Below are positions 1 through 7,146 of a DNA stretch of 15,469 bases, in pieces. Each line of letters opens with the position of its first letter. Within the stretch, counting starts at the first letter, position 1. The stretch is from positions 1 through 15,469 of the forward strand of contig QILX01000370.1 of assembly GCA_003232175.1 (NCBI GenBank). Direction: 5' to 3'. The stretch is from Hyphomicrobiales bacterium (GTDB lineage: Bacteria > Pseudomonadota > Alphaproteobacteria > Rhizobiales > SZUA-8). The position numbers and the translations under genes were made by a program. The notes under the pieces are model-generated. The model saw only the letters and a program-made list of their open reading frames with translations. It was not told the DNA's origin and did no database searches.

Positions 1-12
1 AATTTGCCGTGG

Positions 13-27
13 TTAACACCTTATTAA
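13..27. promoter_or_regulatory. CtrA box upstream of fliX
   Basis: The sequence TTAACACCTTATTAAC matches the CtrA full-site consensus TTAA-N7-TTAAC exactly. It lies 44 bp upstream of the fliX ATG at 72. In Caulobacter, fliX and other early flagellar genes are activated by the cell-cycle regulator CtrA, so the position fits. The site is symmetric and could also serve a divergent gene to the left, where flgI sits in some relatives; that gene is not in the window. No convincing -10 box was found between the site and fliX. Confidence 0.7.
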
Positions 28-71
28 CGACGCGGCGGCAGATTTGGCGCAGCAAACCAAACGAGGCCATC

Positions 72-509
72 ATGATCTCGCCCATACGACCAGCCACAAC
101 AGCAAAAGCCACGTCAGCCGCACGGCGCACTTCGGGGGTGACAAAAGGGGCCAAATTTTCCCCAGCGACCGCGTCCGCTTCTGGCGCGCAAACATCTTCA
201 GCGGGGCCAGCCCAGGGCATTGTCGCCAGTGCGCCGATTGCGTCGATCGATGCGGTGATTGCGTTGCAAACCGTCGATGATCCCGCCGGGCGCAAGGCCA
301 AGGCAGTAGAGCGGGGAACACGTATTCTCGACGATCTCGATGATCTGAAAATCGCCCTGCTGGATGGACGGATATCTGCCGAACAACTCAATCGCATCGT
401 CTCACAAATGTCGGCGCGGCGTGAGCAGAGCGGCGATCATCGCCTGGAAGATGTCCTTGATGGTATCGATCTCAGAGTCCAGGTGGAACTAGCCAAACTG
501 GGGCGATAA
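72..509 (+). CDS. fliX: Flagellar assembly regulator FliX
   Basis: Predicted 145-aa cytoplasmic protein, about the length of Caulobacter FliX. The N-terminal third is low in complexity (Ala/Ser/Thr-rich). The conserved C-terminal part has the family pattern around IDAVIALQ, then a stretch with DDLDDLKIALLDGRIS and a charged helical tail ending in VELAKLGR. FliX is known from Caulobacter as a trans-acting factor that couples completion of the early basal body to FlbD, the activator of sigma-54 flagellar promoters. The ATG at 72 is preferred to the in-frame GTG at 9 because the GTG would place the CtrA box inside the gene, and an ACGAGG-like ribosome site precedes 72. It is followed by dksA in the same direction after about 138 bp. 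Confidence 0.88.
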   Translation: MISPIRPATTAKATSAARRTSGVTKGAKFSPATASASGAQTSSAGPAQGIVASAPIASIDAVIALQTVDDPAGRKAKAVERGTRILDDLDDLKIALLDGRISAEQLNRIVSQMSARREQSGDHRLEDVLDGIDLRVQVELAKLGR

Positions 510-577
510 TTGGTGCTGTCAAATTCGATTATAGGATTTGATCACGATTATTTAGGCGATCTGGACAATGTCAGTGA

Positions 578-606
578 TTGCGCCACTTGAATTGCCATCC
601 TATAAG
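578..606 (+). promoter_or_regulatory. Possible housekeeping promoter of dksA
   Basis: A TATAAG -10-like hexamer at 601-606 lies exactly 17 bp after TTGCGC (578-583), which keeps only the TTG of the -35 consensus. It is 42 bp upstream of the dksA ATG. The -10 is good and the -35 is weak, so this is a candidate only. It would let dksA be transcribed apart from fliX. Confidence 0.3.
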
Positions 607-647
607 GTCTCGCGAATCCAATAGGTTCAGTGGGCAGGGTATCTAAC

Positions 648-1073
648 ATGTTGGGTAATGTTGACGTAGTGCCTGAAGACTACATTCCGTCAGAAAACGA
701 ACCGTTCATGGGTGAGCGGCAGCATTCGTATTTCCGCGCAAAACTGACCGCCTGGAAAGACGAAATTCTTCGCGAAAATCTCGAAACCATACAAAATCTC
801 AAAGAAGAGCCGTCCAACCACCCTGATGTGGCCGACCGGGCGTCTTCGGAGGCGGAACGGACCTTAGAGTTGCGAACCCGGGACCGGCAACGAAAACTAA
901 TCGCCAAGATCGATGCGGCCCTGCGGCGTCTTGATGAGGGCACTTACGGGTATTGCGAAGAAACCGGCGAGCCGATTGGCCTTGGCCGGCTCGATGCTCG
1001 GCCCATCGCCACTTTTTCGGTTGAGGCCCAGGAACGTCACGAAAAACGTGAAAAAGTTTATCGGGACGATTAG
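648..1073 (+). CDS. dksA: RNA polymerase-binding transcription factor DksA (single-cysteine type)
   Basis: Predicted 141-aa protein of the DksA/TraR family, which binds the secondary channel of RNA polymerase and acts with ppGpp on promoter activity. The coiled-coil tip motif is present as DVADRAS (DxxDxA type), followed by the helix LELRTRDRQRKLIAKIDAAL. The C-terminal globular domain has GYCEETGEPIGLGRLDARPI. Only the first of the four zinc cysteines is kept: the four positions read C, T, S and A. This is typical of many alphaproteobacterial DksA proteins. The ATG at 648 has a GGG-containing ribosome site 8 bp upstream; an in-frame GTG at 630 would add six residues. It lies between fliX and the convergent flgH, a frequent place for dksA in related genomes. 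Confidence 0.93.
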   Translation: MLGNVDVVPEDYIPSENEPFMGERQHSYFRAKLTAWKDEILRENLETIQNLKEEPSNHPDVADRASSEAERTLELRTRDRQRKLIAKIDAALRRLDEGTYGYCEETGEPIGLGRLDARPIATFSVEAQERHEKREKVYRDD

Positions 1074-1131
1074 GCGTTTATTCTTGTTTGATGGCATCGG
1101 CCCGCTCCAGTGTCTTTCCTGGCAATCTGCA

Positions 1132-1202
1132 CCGGCCCGCTCCCCCACCCGGCTACCCACAGACGTATCCTTGATGGGTGGCCGGGTAGGGGCGCGGGCC
1201 GG
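1132..1202. repeat. Long imperfect inverted repeat after dksA
   Basis: Two 28-nt arms (1132-1159 and 1175-1202) are reverse complements at 25 of 28 positions, one of the others being a G-T wobble, around a 15-nt loop. The arms are very GC-rich and begin with CCGGCCCGC. The core GGCCCGCTCC also occurs once more just upstream, near 1099. The element lies between convergent genes, directly before a perfect terminator, and may be an extra terminator or a dispersed palindromic repeat. Confidence 0.75.
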
Positions 1203-1213
1203 TGCCGGCGGCC

Positions 1214-1253
1214 AAAAAAAAGGCCACGCTGGTCTGCCAGCGTGGCCTTTTTT
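1214..1253. terminator. Bidirectional intrinsic terminator
   Basis: A perfect 11-bp stem (GGCCACGCTGG at 1222-1232, its complement at 1237-1247) closes a TCTG loop. It is flanked by eight A on the left and six T on the right, so both strands give a hairpin followed by a U tract. It sits between the ends of dksA (+) and flgH (-) and would stop both transcripts. Confidence 0.95.
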
Positions 1254-1291
1254 ACTCATGTGTCGTTGCGACCAATTCCGGGCCGTTCGCC

Positions 1292-2074
1292 TCAGAACGG
1301 CAACAGGATATCGATGATCTGCTGGCCGAAACGGGGCTGCTGGACATCGGTGATCTGACCGCGCCCGCCATAGGCAATCCGAGCCTCGGCAATTTTGGCA
1401 CTTTCGACAGTGTTGTCGGATCTGATGTCCTCGGGCCGCACGATACCTGCAATGATCAGCTCGCGTACCTCGAAATTAACCCGGACCTCCTGGCGGCCCT
1501 CGATAACGAGATTTCCGTTGGGCAGCACCTGGGTAACAACAGCGGCAAGAGTGGTGGATAAGGTTTCCTTGCGGTCGACTTTTCCTTCGCCGGAAGTTGA
1601 GCCTTCCCCGCCAAGGCCGACTTTGGCGCTGCCGGAAACATCATCTTCCAGGGCGAAAATTGTTGATTCGAGGCCGAACAGGGAGGTGACATTCATATTT
1701 TCGCTTGACGACCGAGACCGAGAGGTTTTGTTGTCGAGTTTGGCCCGGTCAGTGATCGAGACATTGACGGTAAGAATATCGCCAACCCGGGAGGCGCGCT
1801 GGTCCTTGAAGAAGGCGCGGCTGCCGGAACGCCACAGTGAATTAGGTTGAGTTGAAGCATAGGCCGGTGTCGGCATGGGCATGCGCACTGGTTTGTACCC
1901 GGGCTGACTGTTAGGATTTTCAATAGCCGAAAGCGCTGGTTGCTGACCGATTTCCGCCAGCCGATCGCCGTAGGCACACCCCGCTGTCGCCAGTGCCGCA
2001 ATGACGGTAACCATCTGAAGCGAGGCTCTTCTTGAACCCTGGCTCATGGTTTTGATCTTGCTTATCTGTATCAT
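1292..2074 (-). CDS. flgH: Flagellar L-ring lipoprotein FlgH
   Basis: Predicted 260-aa lipoprotein that forms the outer-membrane L ring around the flagellar rod. A basic N-terminus and hydrophobic segment (residues about 19-32) end in the lipobox ATAGC with Cys33. Family hallmarks follow: SLWRSGSRAFFKDQRASRVGDILTV-type sequence, the motif LTVNVSITDRAKLDN, GNLVIEGRQEVRVNFE and a C-terminus with GRGQITDVQQPRFGQQIID. The ATG at 2074 is chosen over the upstream ATG at 2104 because AGGGAAG stands about 9 bp before it. It is the last gene of the flgF-flgG-flgA-flgH operon, 47 bp after flgA, and is followed by the terminator at 1214-1253. Confidence 0.95.
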   Translation of the reverse strand: MIQISKIKTMSQGSRRASLQMVTVIAALATAGCAYGDRLAEIGQQPALSAIENPNSQPGYKPVRMPMPTPAYASTQPNSLWRSGSRAFFKDQRASRVGDILTVNVSITDRAKLDNKTSRSRSSSENMNVTSLFGLESTIFALEDDVSGSAKVGLGGEGSTSGEGKVDRKETLSTTLAAVVTQVLPNGNLVIEGRQEVRVNFEVRELIIAGIVRPEDIRSDNTVESAKIAEARIAYGGRGQITDVQQPRFGQQIIDILLPF

Positions 2075-2121
2075 TTCGAATTCTTCCCTATTGCGATCGG
2101 GCATGGCGCCGCGATATTTGG

Positions 2122-3093
2122 CTATTTAACTGATGCGACCAGCAGCCCCTCTGAGGCGTTGGTGACCGAGACTTGGCCGGGGCCTATGGCGGTAGCGACA
2201 ATGGTACGGTTCGAGGACAGATTGAGAACTGAAACCGATTCCCCCGCCGCTGCGTCCCTCAAAGCCCGGCCCCGGGCTGTCAGTGTCATACCAGGAACGC
2301 GGTACATCACGGTAACCAGCTGATTACGCAAGACAATTCGTGGAGCTTCAAGATCAACTGCCAGCACCGGGCGGCCTTCGCTCAGGGTGCGTCGCGCCGA
2401 TTTCCCAATCAGGTCTTCGGCCCGGGTGACGGCGTTGCCAATGGCGGTGTCGGCGAGCCGCACCCAAATCAGATCTTCGTAAGTTATGATCTGGTTGCGG
2501 GGGATGGCGGCAATCGGTACCGGTACCCGGCGGCGCACAGCATAGCGGCCCTCAATGATGCGCTGGACCTGGTTTTCGCCCTCGCCAAATGACATGGCTG
2601 CTCGAAAGCTTCGGGTGCGAGGGGTCAAATCAAGCTGATTGATGACGATTTGGGCACTTGTAGTATCGGCAATTCTAATAGTTCGCAGCCGGACCGGTAA
2701 GGTGATGTCTAGATCATCGGGCTCCTGGGTGTCGGGAATAGCGCCGGCAAGTTCGCGGCGAATGAGATCGGCGATCTGGTCAACCTCAACTGTCGCCATT
2801 TCGCGACTGACACGAATGCTTCTCAAACCGCTTGGCGGAAACCAACTGTAGCCGAGCCGTTCAACCGCGGCGATGAGCCGGCTGACCCGGACAGCACCGG
2901 TCCGCCCCGCCCGTGGGGCCCGGAAAAAGGCGGTTGAACCGCTGGCACCGGTGCCTTCGAAGAAGTCATCGAATGTGACGACATCACTGGTGGCGTTTAC
3001 CTTGGCACGTAATTTCAGCGTTTGAGCCGACACCGAGGCGGCGAGGACGCCGGTGAAGATCAGTGCGATGGAAATTAGTTTTGCAAGTCTCAT
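2122..3093 (-). CDS. flgA: Flagellar P-ring assembly chaperone FlgA
   Basis: Predicted 323-aa periplasmic protein needed for assembly of the P ring (FlgI). A signal peptide is clear (MRLAKLISIALIFTGVLAASVSA, cleavage after SVSA near residue 23). The C-terminal half has the SAF-like and FlgA fold: RRVPVPIAAIPRNQIITYEDL, then LIGKSARRTLSEGRPVLAVDL and a terminal beta domain with GESVSVLNLSSNRTI. The N-terminal half carries the extra domain seen in longer alphaproteobacterial FlgA; enterobacterial FlgA is about 220 aa. It lies 22 bp after flgG, so the two are cotranscribed. Its ribosome site is weak, suggesting translational coupling. Confidence 0.93.
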   Translation of the reverse strand: MRLAKLISIALIFTGVLAASVSAQTLKLRAKVNATSDVVTFDDFFEGTGASGSTAFFRAPRAGRTGAVRVSRLIAAVERLGYSWFPPSGLRSIRVSREMATVEVDQIADLIRRELAGAIPDTQEPDDLDITLPVRLRTIRIADTTSAQIVINQLDLTPRTRSFRAAMSFGEGENQVQRIIEGRYAVRRRVPVPIAAIPRNQIITYEDLIWVRLADTAIGNAVTRAEDLIGKSARRTLSEGRPVLAVDLEAPRIVLRNQLVTVMYRVPGMTLTARGRALRDAAAGESVSVLNLSSNRTIVATAIGPGQVSVTNASEGLLVASVK

Positions 3094-3115
3094 GGGATGC
3101 CGGCTTTCTACTGGA

Positions 3116-3901
3116 TTAACGTAAGTTTGAAGTGGCGCGCATCATCTCGTCAGCGGCGGTAATGACCTTTGAATTCATCTCATAGGCCCGCTGGGCCATG
3201 ATCAGAGCGGAGATTTCGGCCACGGCATTGACGTTTGATTCTTCAAGAAAATTCTGGAGAAGCGTGCCGGTGCCGTCGGTGCCGGGATTGCTGACAGTCG
3301 GTGTGCCGCTGGCGGCGGTTTCCTTGTAAAGATTGTCGCCAATGGCCTCCAGGCCGGCTGTGTTTACAAAACGTGCCAGCTGGATCTGTCCGACCTCTGT
3401 CGGTGCCGCCGCGCCGGCCAGGGTAATTTCCACGACGCCCTCGGAATTTATAGTCACCGAAAGCGCATCGGGAGGAACGGTGACGTCGCCATCAATGGCA
3501 TACCCTTCCTGGTTGACCAGGGTACCGGTGGCATCTAGGGCGAATGCGCCGTCGCGCGTAAAGGCGGTTGATCCGTCGGGCATGGAAATCTGATAAAAGC
3601 CTTCACCGCGAATACCGACATCGAGGGGTTTTTCGGTATTGATCATGTTGCCTTGCGTCATGATCCGGTAGGTGGACCCGGTCTTGACTCCGACACCGAC
3701 CTGTATTCCCGACGGCACCATGGAGCCGTCGGCACCGCTGGTGGTGCCGACCCGTTTGATGTTCTGGTAGAGCAGATCCTGAAACTCCGCCCGTTGGCGT
3801 TTGAACCCGGTGGTGCGCATATTGGCGATGTTGTTGGCGATGACCTCGACATTGAGTTCCTGCGCCTGCATGCCGGTCGCGGCAATATTAAGGGCCTGCA
3901 T
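3116..3901 (-). CDS. flgG: Flagellar distal rod protein FlgG
   Basis: Predicted 261-aa axial protein, the usual length for FlgG. The N-terminal rod/hook helix with the family motif is intact (ATGMQAQELNVEVIANNIAN, then MRTTGFKRQRAEFQDLLYQ), followed by the FlgG-specific GVGVKTGSTYRIMTQG and FTRDGAFALDATG. The C-terminus pairs with it in the coiled-coil core: NFLEESNVNAVAEI and RAYEMNSKVITAADEMM. AAGGA lies 8 bp before the ATG. It is exported by the flagellar type III apparatus and has no signal peptide. Between it and flgF are 120 bp with no gene and no convincing promoter. Confidence 0.97.
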   Translation of the reverse strand: MQALNIAATGMQAQELNVEVIANNIANMRTTGFKRQRAEFQDLLYQNIKRVGTTSGADGSMVPSGIQVGVGVKTGSTYRIMTQGNMINTEKPLDVGIRGEGFYQISMPDGSTAFTRDGAFALDATGTLVNQEGYAIDGDVTVPPDALSVTINSEGVVEITLAGAAAPTEVGQIQLARFVNTAGLEAIGDNLYKETAASGTPTVSNPGTDGTGTLLQNFLEESNVNAVAEISALIMAQRAYEMNSKVITAADEMMRATSNLR

Positions 3902-4021
3902 GGGTCAATCCTTTTTGATGTTCGTATAATTTGCTGGAGGGTATTCCGGTGGGCCAGCGCCGATTACCAACGCAAAAACTCCGGCGCGTAAGCTGGATCT
4001 GAGAGTGCCTTTTGTTTGTCA

Positions 4022-4765
4022 TCATGTCGGCGCCTGACCGAGGACTTCGATGGCGCGACGGCGCAAGGTGTCGGCGGAATTCAGAATTTCGGCGGCTTTG
4101 GTATAAGCGCGGGTCACGGAAATCATTTCAGTGATTTCGCCGATGGCGTTTACGTTCGACCCCTCAAGTGCCCCTTGCGTCACCCGAAAAGCGGTGGCGG
4201 GTATGGCCTCAAGGCCATCGCCGGAAAATACGCCCGAGGCCTGCTTTACCAACAGCGCCTGGTTTTCGAATTCGACGATGCGAAGCTGACCTTTTTCGCC
4301 AGCGCTGGTGGTGACAAGCCCGTCGGAGGTCACATTCAGCTCGCTCTCCCCTTCGGCGATGGAGATTGGCCCGTCTTCGGTCAAGACTGGCAGTCCGTCC
4401 GAGGTTACGATCCGGCCCTGGTCATCTAGAAGAAAATTACCGTTTCTTGTGTAAAGATCACCCTCGGGGCCTTCGAGTACGAACCACCCTCCGCCGTTTA
4501 TCGCCATATCCATGGCGTTGCCGGTCTGGTTGAGTGGACCTTCTGCGAAACTGCGGAAAAGCGCCGCGTCGCGCACATAGCGGACGCCCTCAGAATTTCC
4601 GTTGTACTCACCGCCTCTGGCCAGCGGCATAACATAGTCCTCGAAAATCGGGGTCTCGGACTTGAAACCGGTGGTCGACATGTTGGCAAGGTTGTTGGCC
4701 ACAATGTCCATCTGCCGGCGCAAGGCGGTTTGTTGGGATAGTCCAACGAGAAGGGCATTTTCCAT
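4022..4765 (-). CDS. flgF: Flagellar proximal rod protein FlgF
   Basis: Predicted 247-aa rod protein. It starts MENALLVGLSQQTALRRQM with the rod motif DIVANNLANMSTTGFKSE and has FLLDDQGRIVTSDGLPVL in the middle. The C-terminus is GSNVNAIGEITEMISVTRAYTK. The frame stays open 47 codons upstream (to 4906), but the ATG at 4765 matches the family N-terminus exactly and the extension would contain the sigma-54 promoter. It is the first gene of the operon flgF-flgG-flgA-flgH, divergent from fliL. Confidence 0.95.
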   Translation of the reverse strand: MENALLVGLSQQTALRRQMDIVANNLANMSTTGFKSETPIFEDYVMPLARGGEYNGNSEGVRYVRDAALFRSFAEGPLNQTGNAMDMAINGGGWFVLEGPEGDLYTRNGNFLLDDQGRIVTSDGLPVLTEDGPISIAEGESELNVTSDGLVTTSAGEKGQLRIVEFENQALLVKQASGVFSGDGLEAIPATAFRVTQGALEGSNVNAIGEITEMISVTRAYTKAAEILNSADTLRRRAIEVLGQAPT

Positions 4766-4809
4766 TTCGGTGGTCCGCTTCAATTTCCAATTTCGCTTGT
4801 TTTGTCTTC

Positions 4810-4824
4810 TCAAATCCCGTGCCA
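4810..4824 (-). promoter_or_regulatory. Sigma-54 promoter of the flgF operon
   Basis: On the minus strand the sequence reads TGGCACGGGATTTGA. It matches the sigma-54 consensus TGGCAC-N5-TTGC except for the last base (A for C at -12), with correct spacing. Transcription would start near 4798, about 33 bp before the flgF ATG. In Caulobacter the rod and ring operons are sigma-54-dependent, so the placement fits. Confidence 0.72.
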
Positions 4825-4885
4825 AACGGAAAATGTAATAAAAACAGTTATTTATGGATGTACGGTTGAGTGTTGTCCAAAATTT

Positions 4886-4914
4886 CCGGCAAAAAATACC
4901 CGGCAAATATTGCC
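4886..4914. promoter_or_regulatory. Putative enhancer (FlbD-type) site pair between flgF and fliL
   Basis: The octamer CCGGCAAA occurs at 4886-4893 and again at 4900-4907, 14 bp apart. The second copy runs into the near-palindrome GGCAAATATTGCC (4902-4914). The pair lies about 90-115 bp upstream of the predicted flgF start site, the usual distance for an enhancer-binding activator of sigma-54 promoters. From memory, FlbD sites (ftr) in Caulobacter share a CGGCA core; this was not checked against an alignment. The site could also influence fliL. Confidence 0.4.
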
Positions 4915-5042
4915 AGGTCGGGCCATTTGGAAACTATTCGTTAACCACCGTCTTTTAGAAATTGTGGCGGATCGAAGGCGTTGGCGTGTCTCCGGTTTTA
5001 ACCCATGGCGACGAATTATCGCCTGCACCGGAAAGTATGGAA

Positions 5043-5564
5043 ATGGCTGACGAAGCCGAGGACGACATTGAGATTAAAGAAGGTGAAGAGGGTGAGGCTG
5101 ACCCCAAGGGGAAAAAGCGCCGCCTTTCTGGCCGATCTTTGGTGCTTTTCATCATCCTTCCGGTGCTATTGCTGGCTGTGGGAGGTGGGGGCGCCTATTT
5201 TGCCGGTGTATTCAGCCCGGACCCAAGCGACATGCCGGTGAAAACCGTGCGGACGCCAAAGTCGTTTTTCGATATGCCAGAAATCGTAGTCAATCTTTCG
5301 GGGCGTGATGGTCAACGGACGCAATATCTAAAACTTAAAGTCTCACTGGAGCTGATGGACAAAAGCGCCGAAAGCGCGGTTGAGCCGATGATGCCAAGAA
5401 TTGTCGATATGTTTCAAATTTATCTTCGTGAACTGCGTCCAGCTGACCTTGAAGGTTCAGCGGGCATGTTTCGTTTAAAAGAAGAACTGATCCGCCGGGT
5501 AAATCTGGAAATATCGCCTTCGGAAATTTCAGACGTGCTCTTTAAAAAAATTATAATTCAGTAG
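5043..5564 (+). CDS. fliL: Flagellar basal body-associated protein FliL
   Basis: Predicted 173-aa single-pass inner-membrane protein that assists the stators and torque generation. An acidic cytoplasmic N-terminus (MADEAEDDIEIKEGEEGE) is followed by KGKKRR, a transmembrane segment (roughly residues 33-54, SLVLFIILPVLLLAVGGGG) and a periplasmic FliL domain with VNLSGRDGQRTQYLKLKVSL and the family ending EISDVLFKKIIIQ. The ATG at 5043 is preferred because GGAAAG stands 7 bp upstream; in-frame GTGs at 4962 and 4986 and an ATG at 5037 are alternatives. It is divergent from flgF and 11 bp ahead of fliM. No clear promoter for it was identified; a lone TTAAC CtrA half-site lies at 4941-4945. Confidence 0.92.
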   Translation: MADEAEDDIEIKEGEEGEADPKGKKRRLSGRSLVLFIILPVLLLAVGGGGAYFAGVFSPDPSDMPVKTVRTPKSFFDMPEIVVNLSGRDGQRTQYLKLKVSLELMDKSAESAVEPMMPRIVDMFQIYLRELRPADLEGSAGMFRLKEELIRRVNLEISPSEISDVLFKKIIIQ

Positions 5565-5575
5565 GTTGGGTCAAC

Positions 5576-6835
5576 ATGGCTGACGAAGATGACGACGATT
5601 TTGAACAAGAGGACCTTGCAGCCGAATGGGGTGCGGCTCTTGAGGAATCCGGAGATGCGGACGGAAATGTAACTGCTGACTGGGAGGCGATGATCGATGG
5701 TTCACCCGCTGGCGCCAATAGCGCTGACCGGGTCCTCAACCAGGAGGAAATCGACAATCTTCTCGGTTTTGATCCCGACGAGGGGATGCAGGCGGATGTC
5801 CATGGCATTCGTTCGCTTCTCAATTCGGCCCTGGTCTCGTACGAACGCCTGCCGATGCTGGAAATCGTCTTTGACCGGCTGGTGCGTTTGATGACAGCAT
5901 CACTGCGAAATTTTACTTCGGACAATGTCGAAGTCTCGTTGGACAATATCTCTTCAATCCGATTCGGCGACTATCTTAATTCCATTCCGCTGCCGGCCAT
6001 TCTTGCAGTATTCAAAGCTAAGGAGTGGGACAATTTTGGTCTATTCGCCATTGAATCGAACCTGATTTATTCAGTTGTCGACGTTCTTCTTGGCGGTCGA
6101 CGCGGTACCCAGATGATGCGGATCGAGGGGCGCCCATATACAACTATCGAGCTGGCCCTGGTCGAACGTATGGTCGAAGTTATCGTCCGGGACCTTGAAG
6201 CCGCTTTCGAGCCGCTCTCCAAAGTATCAATGGTTCTGGATCGCCTGGAGACAAATCCGCGTTTTGCGGCGATTACAAAAGCCCAGAATGCCGCCATTTT
6301 GGTGCGGCTCCGGATTGACATGGAAGACCGCGGTGGCCGGATCGAATTGTTGGTGCCATACGCCACGATCGAGCCAATTCGCGAGCTGTTGTTACAGATG
6401 TTCATGGGTGAGCGGTTTGGTCATGACGCCATCTGGGAGGGCCATCTGGCAACGGAATTATGGTCGACGACCGTCCGCATGGATGCGGTGCTGGACGAAC
6501 TCAAGCTGCCGTTGCGCGATGTGATGAATTTCAAGGTTGGTCAGACCCTTATCCTGAACCAGGCCCCTAATGCGCCTGTGGAAATTCGCTGCGGCAATAT
6601 CAAACTCTCGGAAGGTAAGCTTGGTCGGGTCGAGGAAAATGTCGCGGTTCGGCTGAATTCGGGTGTCGACAAGAAAGCCGCCAGAAGCGCTTCGCTGGCA
6701 AGCTTGGGCAATGCGGCGAAGAAGTCTCTGCCTAAACCTGACAACGAACCGGCAGCGGATTTGGATGTTGCAGCCCAAGCCGCGGTTACACAGAACCTCG
6801 ATGCCGCTGTGACCCCTGAAGTTGTGCCGGCATGA
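5576..6835 (+). CDS. fliM: Flagellar motor switch protein FliM
   Basis: Predicted 419-aa C-ring protein that binds CheY-P and sets the direction of rotation. The CheY-P-binding motif LNQEEIDNLLGF is at residues 54-65, not at the extreme N-terminus as in E. coli: about 50 acidic residues (MADEDDDDFEQEDLAAEWGA onward) come first. The middle domain follows, with RLVRLMTASLRNF and a GGRRGT motif, and then the SpoA domain (LKLPLRDVMNFKVGQTLIL, near residues 300-360). A Pro/Ala-rich tail of about 60 residues ends the protein. FliM of E. coli is about 334 aa. Its stop overlaps the next start by 4 bp (ATGA). Confidence 0.97.
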   Translation: MADEDDDDFEQEDLAAEWGAALEESGDADGNVTADWEAMIDGSPAGANSADRVLNQEEIDNLLGFDPDEGMQADVHGIRSLLNSALVSYERLPMLEIVFDRLVRLMTASLRNFTSDNVEVSLDNISSIRFGDYLNSIPLPAILAVFKAKEWDNFGLFAIESNLIYSVVDVLLGGRRGTQMMRIEGRPYTTIELALVERMVEVIVRDLEAAFEPLSKVSMVLDRLETNPRFAAITKAQNAAILVRLRIDMEDRGGRIELLVPYATIEPIRELLLQMFMGERFGHDAIWEGHLATELWSTTVRMDAVLDELKLPLRDVMNFKVGQTLILNQAPNAPVEIRCGNIKLSEGKLGRVEENVAVRLNSGVDKKAARSASLASLGNAAKKSLPKPDNEPAADLDVAAQAAVTQNLDAAVTPEVVPA

Positions 6836-7146
6836 TGACCCTGCCGCTGGTTGTCGAGGGCGCCGTAGTCATTTTATTGCTGGTGACGATTTGTTATTGC
6901 GCCTTGCTTGAACGGCGGATCCGGGCGTTTAAGAACAGTTCTGCTTCGCTTTCGCACCTTGTCACCGACCTCGACCGGGCCACCCGGCAGGCGGAAGCGG
7001 CGGTGGGCGGCCTTGTCTTGACGACAAAAACAGCGGAGGAGGCTCTTGAAAGCCGGCTTCGCGAAGCCCGGCACCTGACCCGCGCCCTGGCGCTTGGAAA
7101 TCGCGGCCGGACGGTGAAAAAAAGGAAATCCTCTGGTGGCCAGTAA
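6832..7146 (+). CDS. Small membrane protein, DUF6468-like, between fliM and motE
   Basis: Predicted 104-aa protein with one N-terminal transmembrane segment (residues about 5-25), a basic turn (LERRIRAF) and a cytoplasmic helical region rich in charged heptad-like residues. The tail is very basic (TVKKRKSS). It resembles the DUF6468 proteins found beside flagellar genes in Rhodospirillales; this is a recognition by context and pattern, and no function is known to me. Its start overlaps the fliM stop in ATGA and its end overlaps the motE start by 11 bp, so it is translated with both and probably serves the motor or C ring. Confidence 0.72.
   Translation: MMTLPLVVEGAVVILLLVTICYCALLERRIRAFKNSSASLSHLVTDLDRATRQAEAAVGGLVLTTKTAEEALESRLREARHLTRALALGNRGRTVKKRKSSGGQ

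Noticed and set aside
913..1317. An open frame overlapping dksA and running through the palindrome and terminator
   Set aside because: It crosses a perfect intrinsic terminator and overlaps the clear DksA C-terminal domain in another frame.
3116..4765. flgG and flgF as a recent duplication
   Set aside because: They share only the known rod-family ends; the middle parts differ and each has its own family signature.
4902..4924. A TGGCA...TTGCC sequence on the minus strand as a second sigma-54 site
   Set aside because: The GG and GC dinucleotides are only 8 bp apart, whereas sigma-54 needs 10.
4941..4957. A CtrA box upstream of fliL (TTAACCACCGTCTTTTA)
   Set aside because: Only one half-site is good; the second half is CTTT at the required spacing, so it is kept as a half-site remark only.
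4974..4989. A sigma-54-like TGGCGGATCGAAGGCG before fliL
   Set aside because: Spacing is right but the -24 box lacks AC and the -12 box lacks TTG; too weak.
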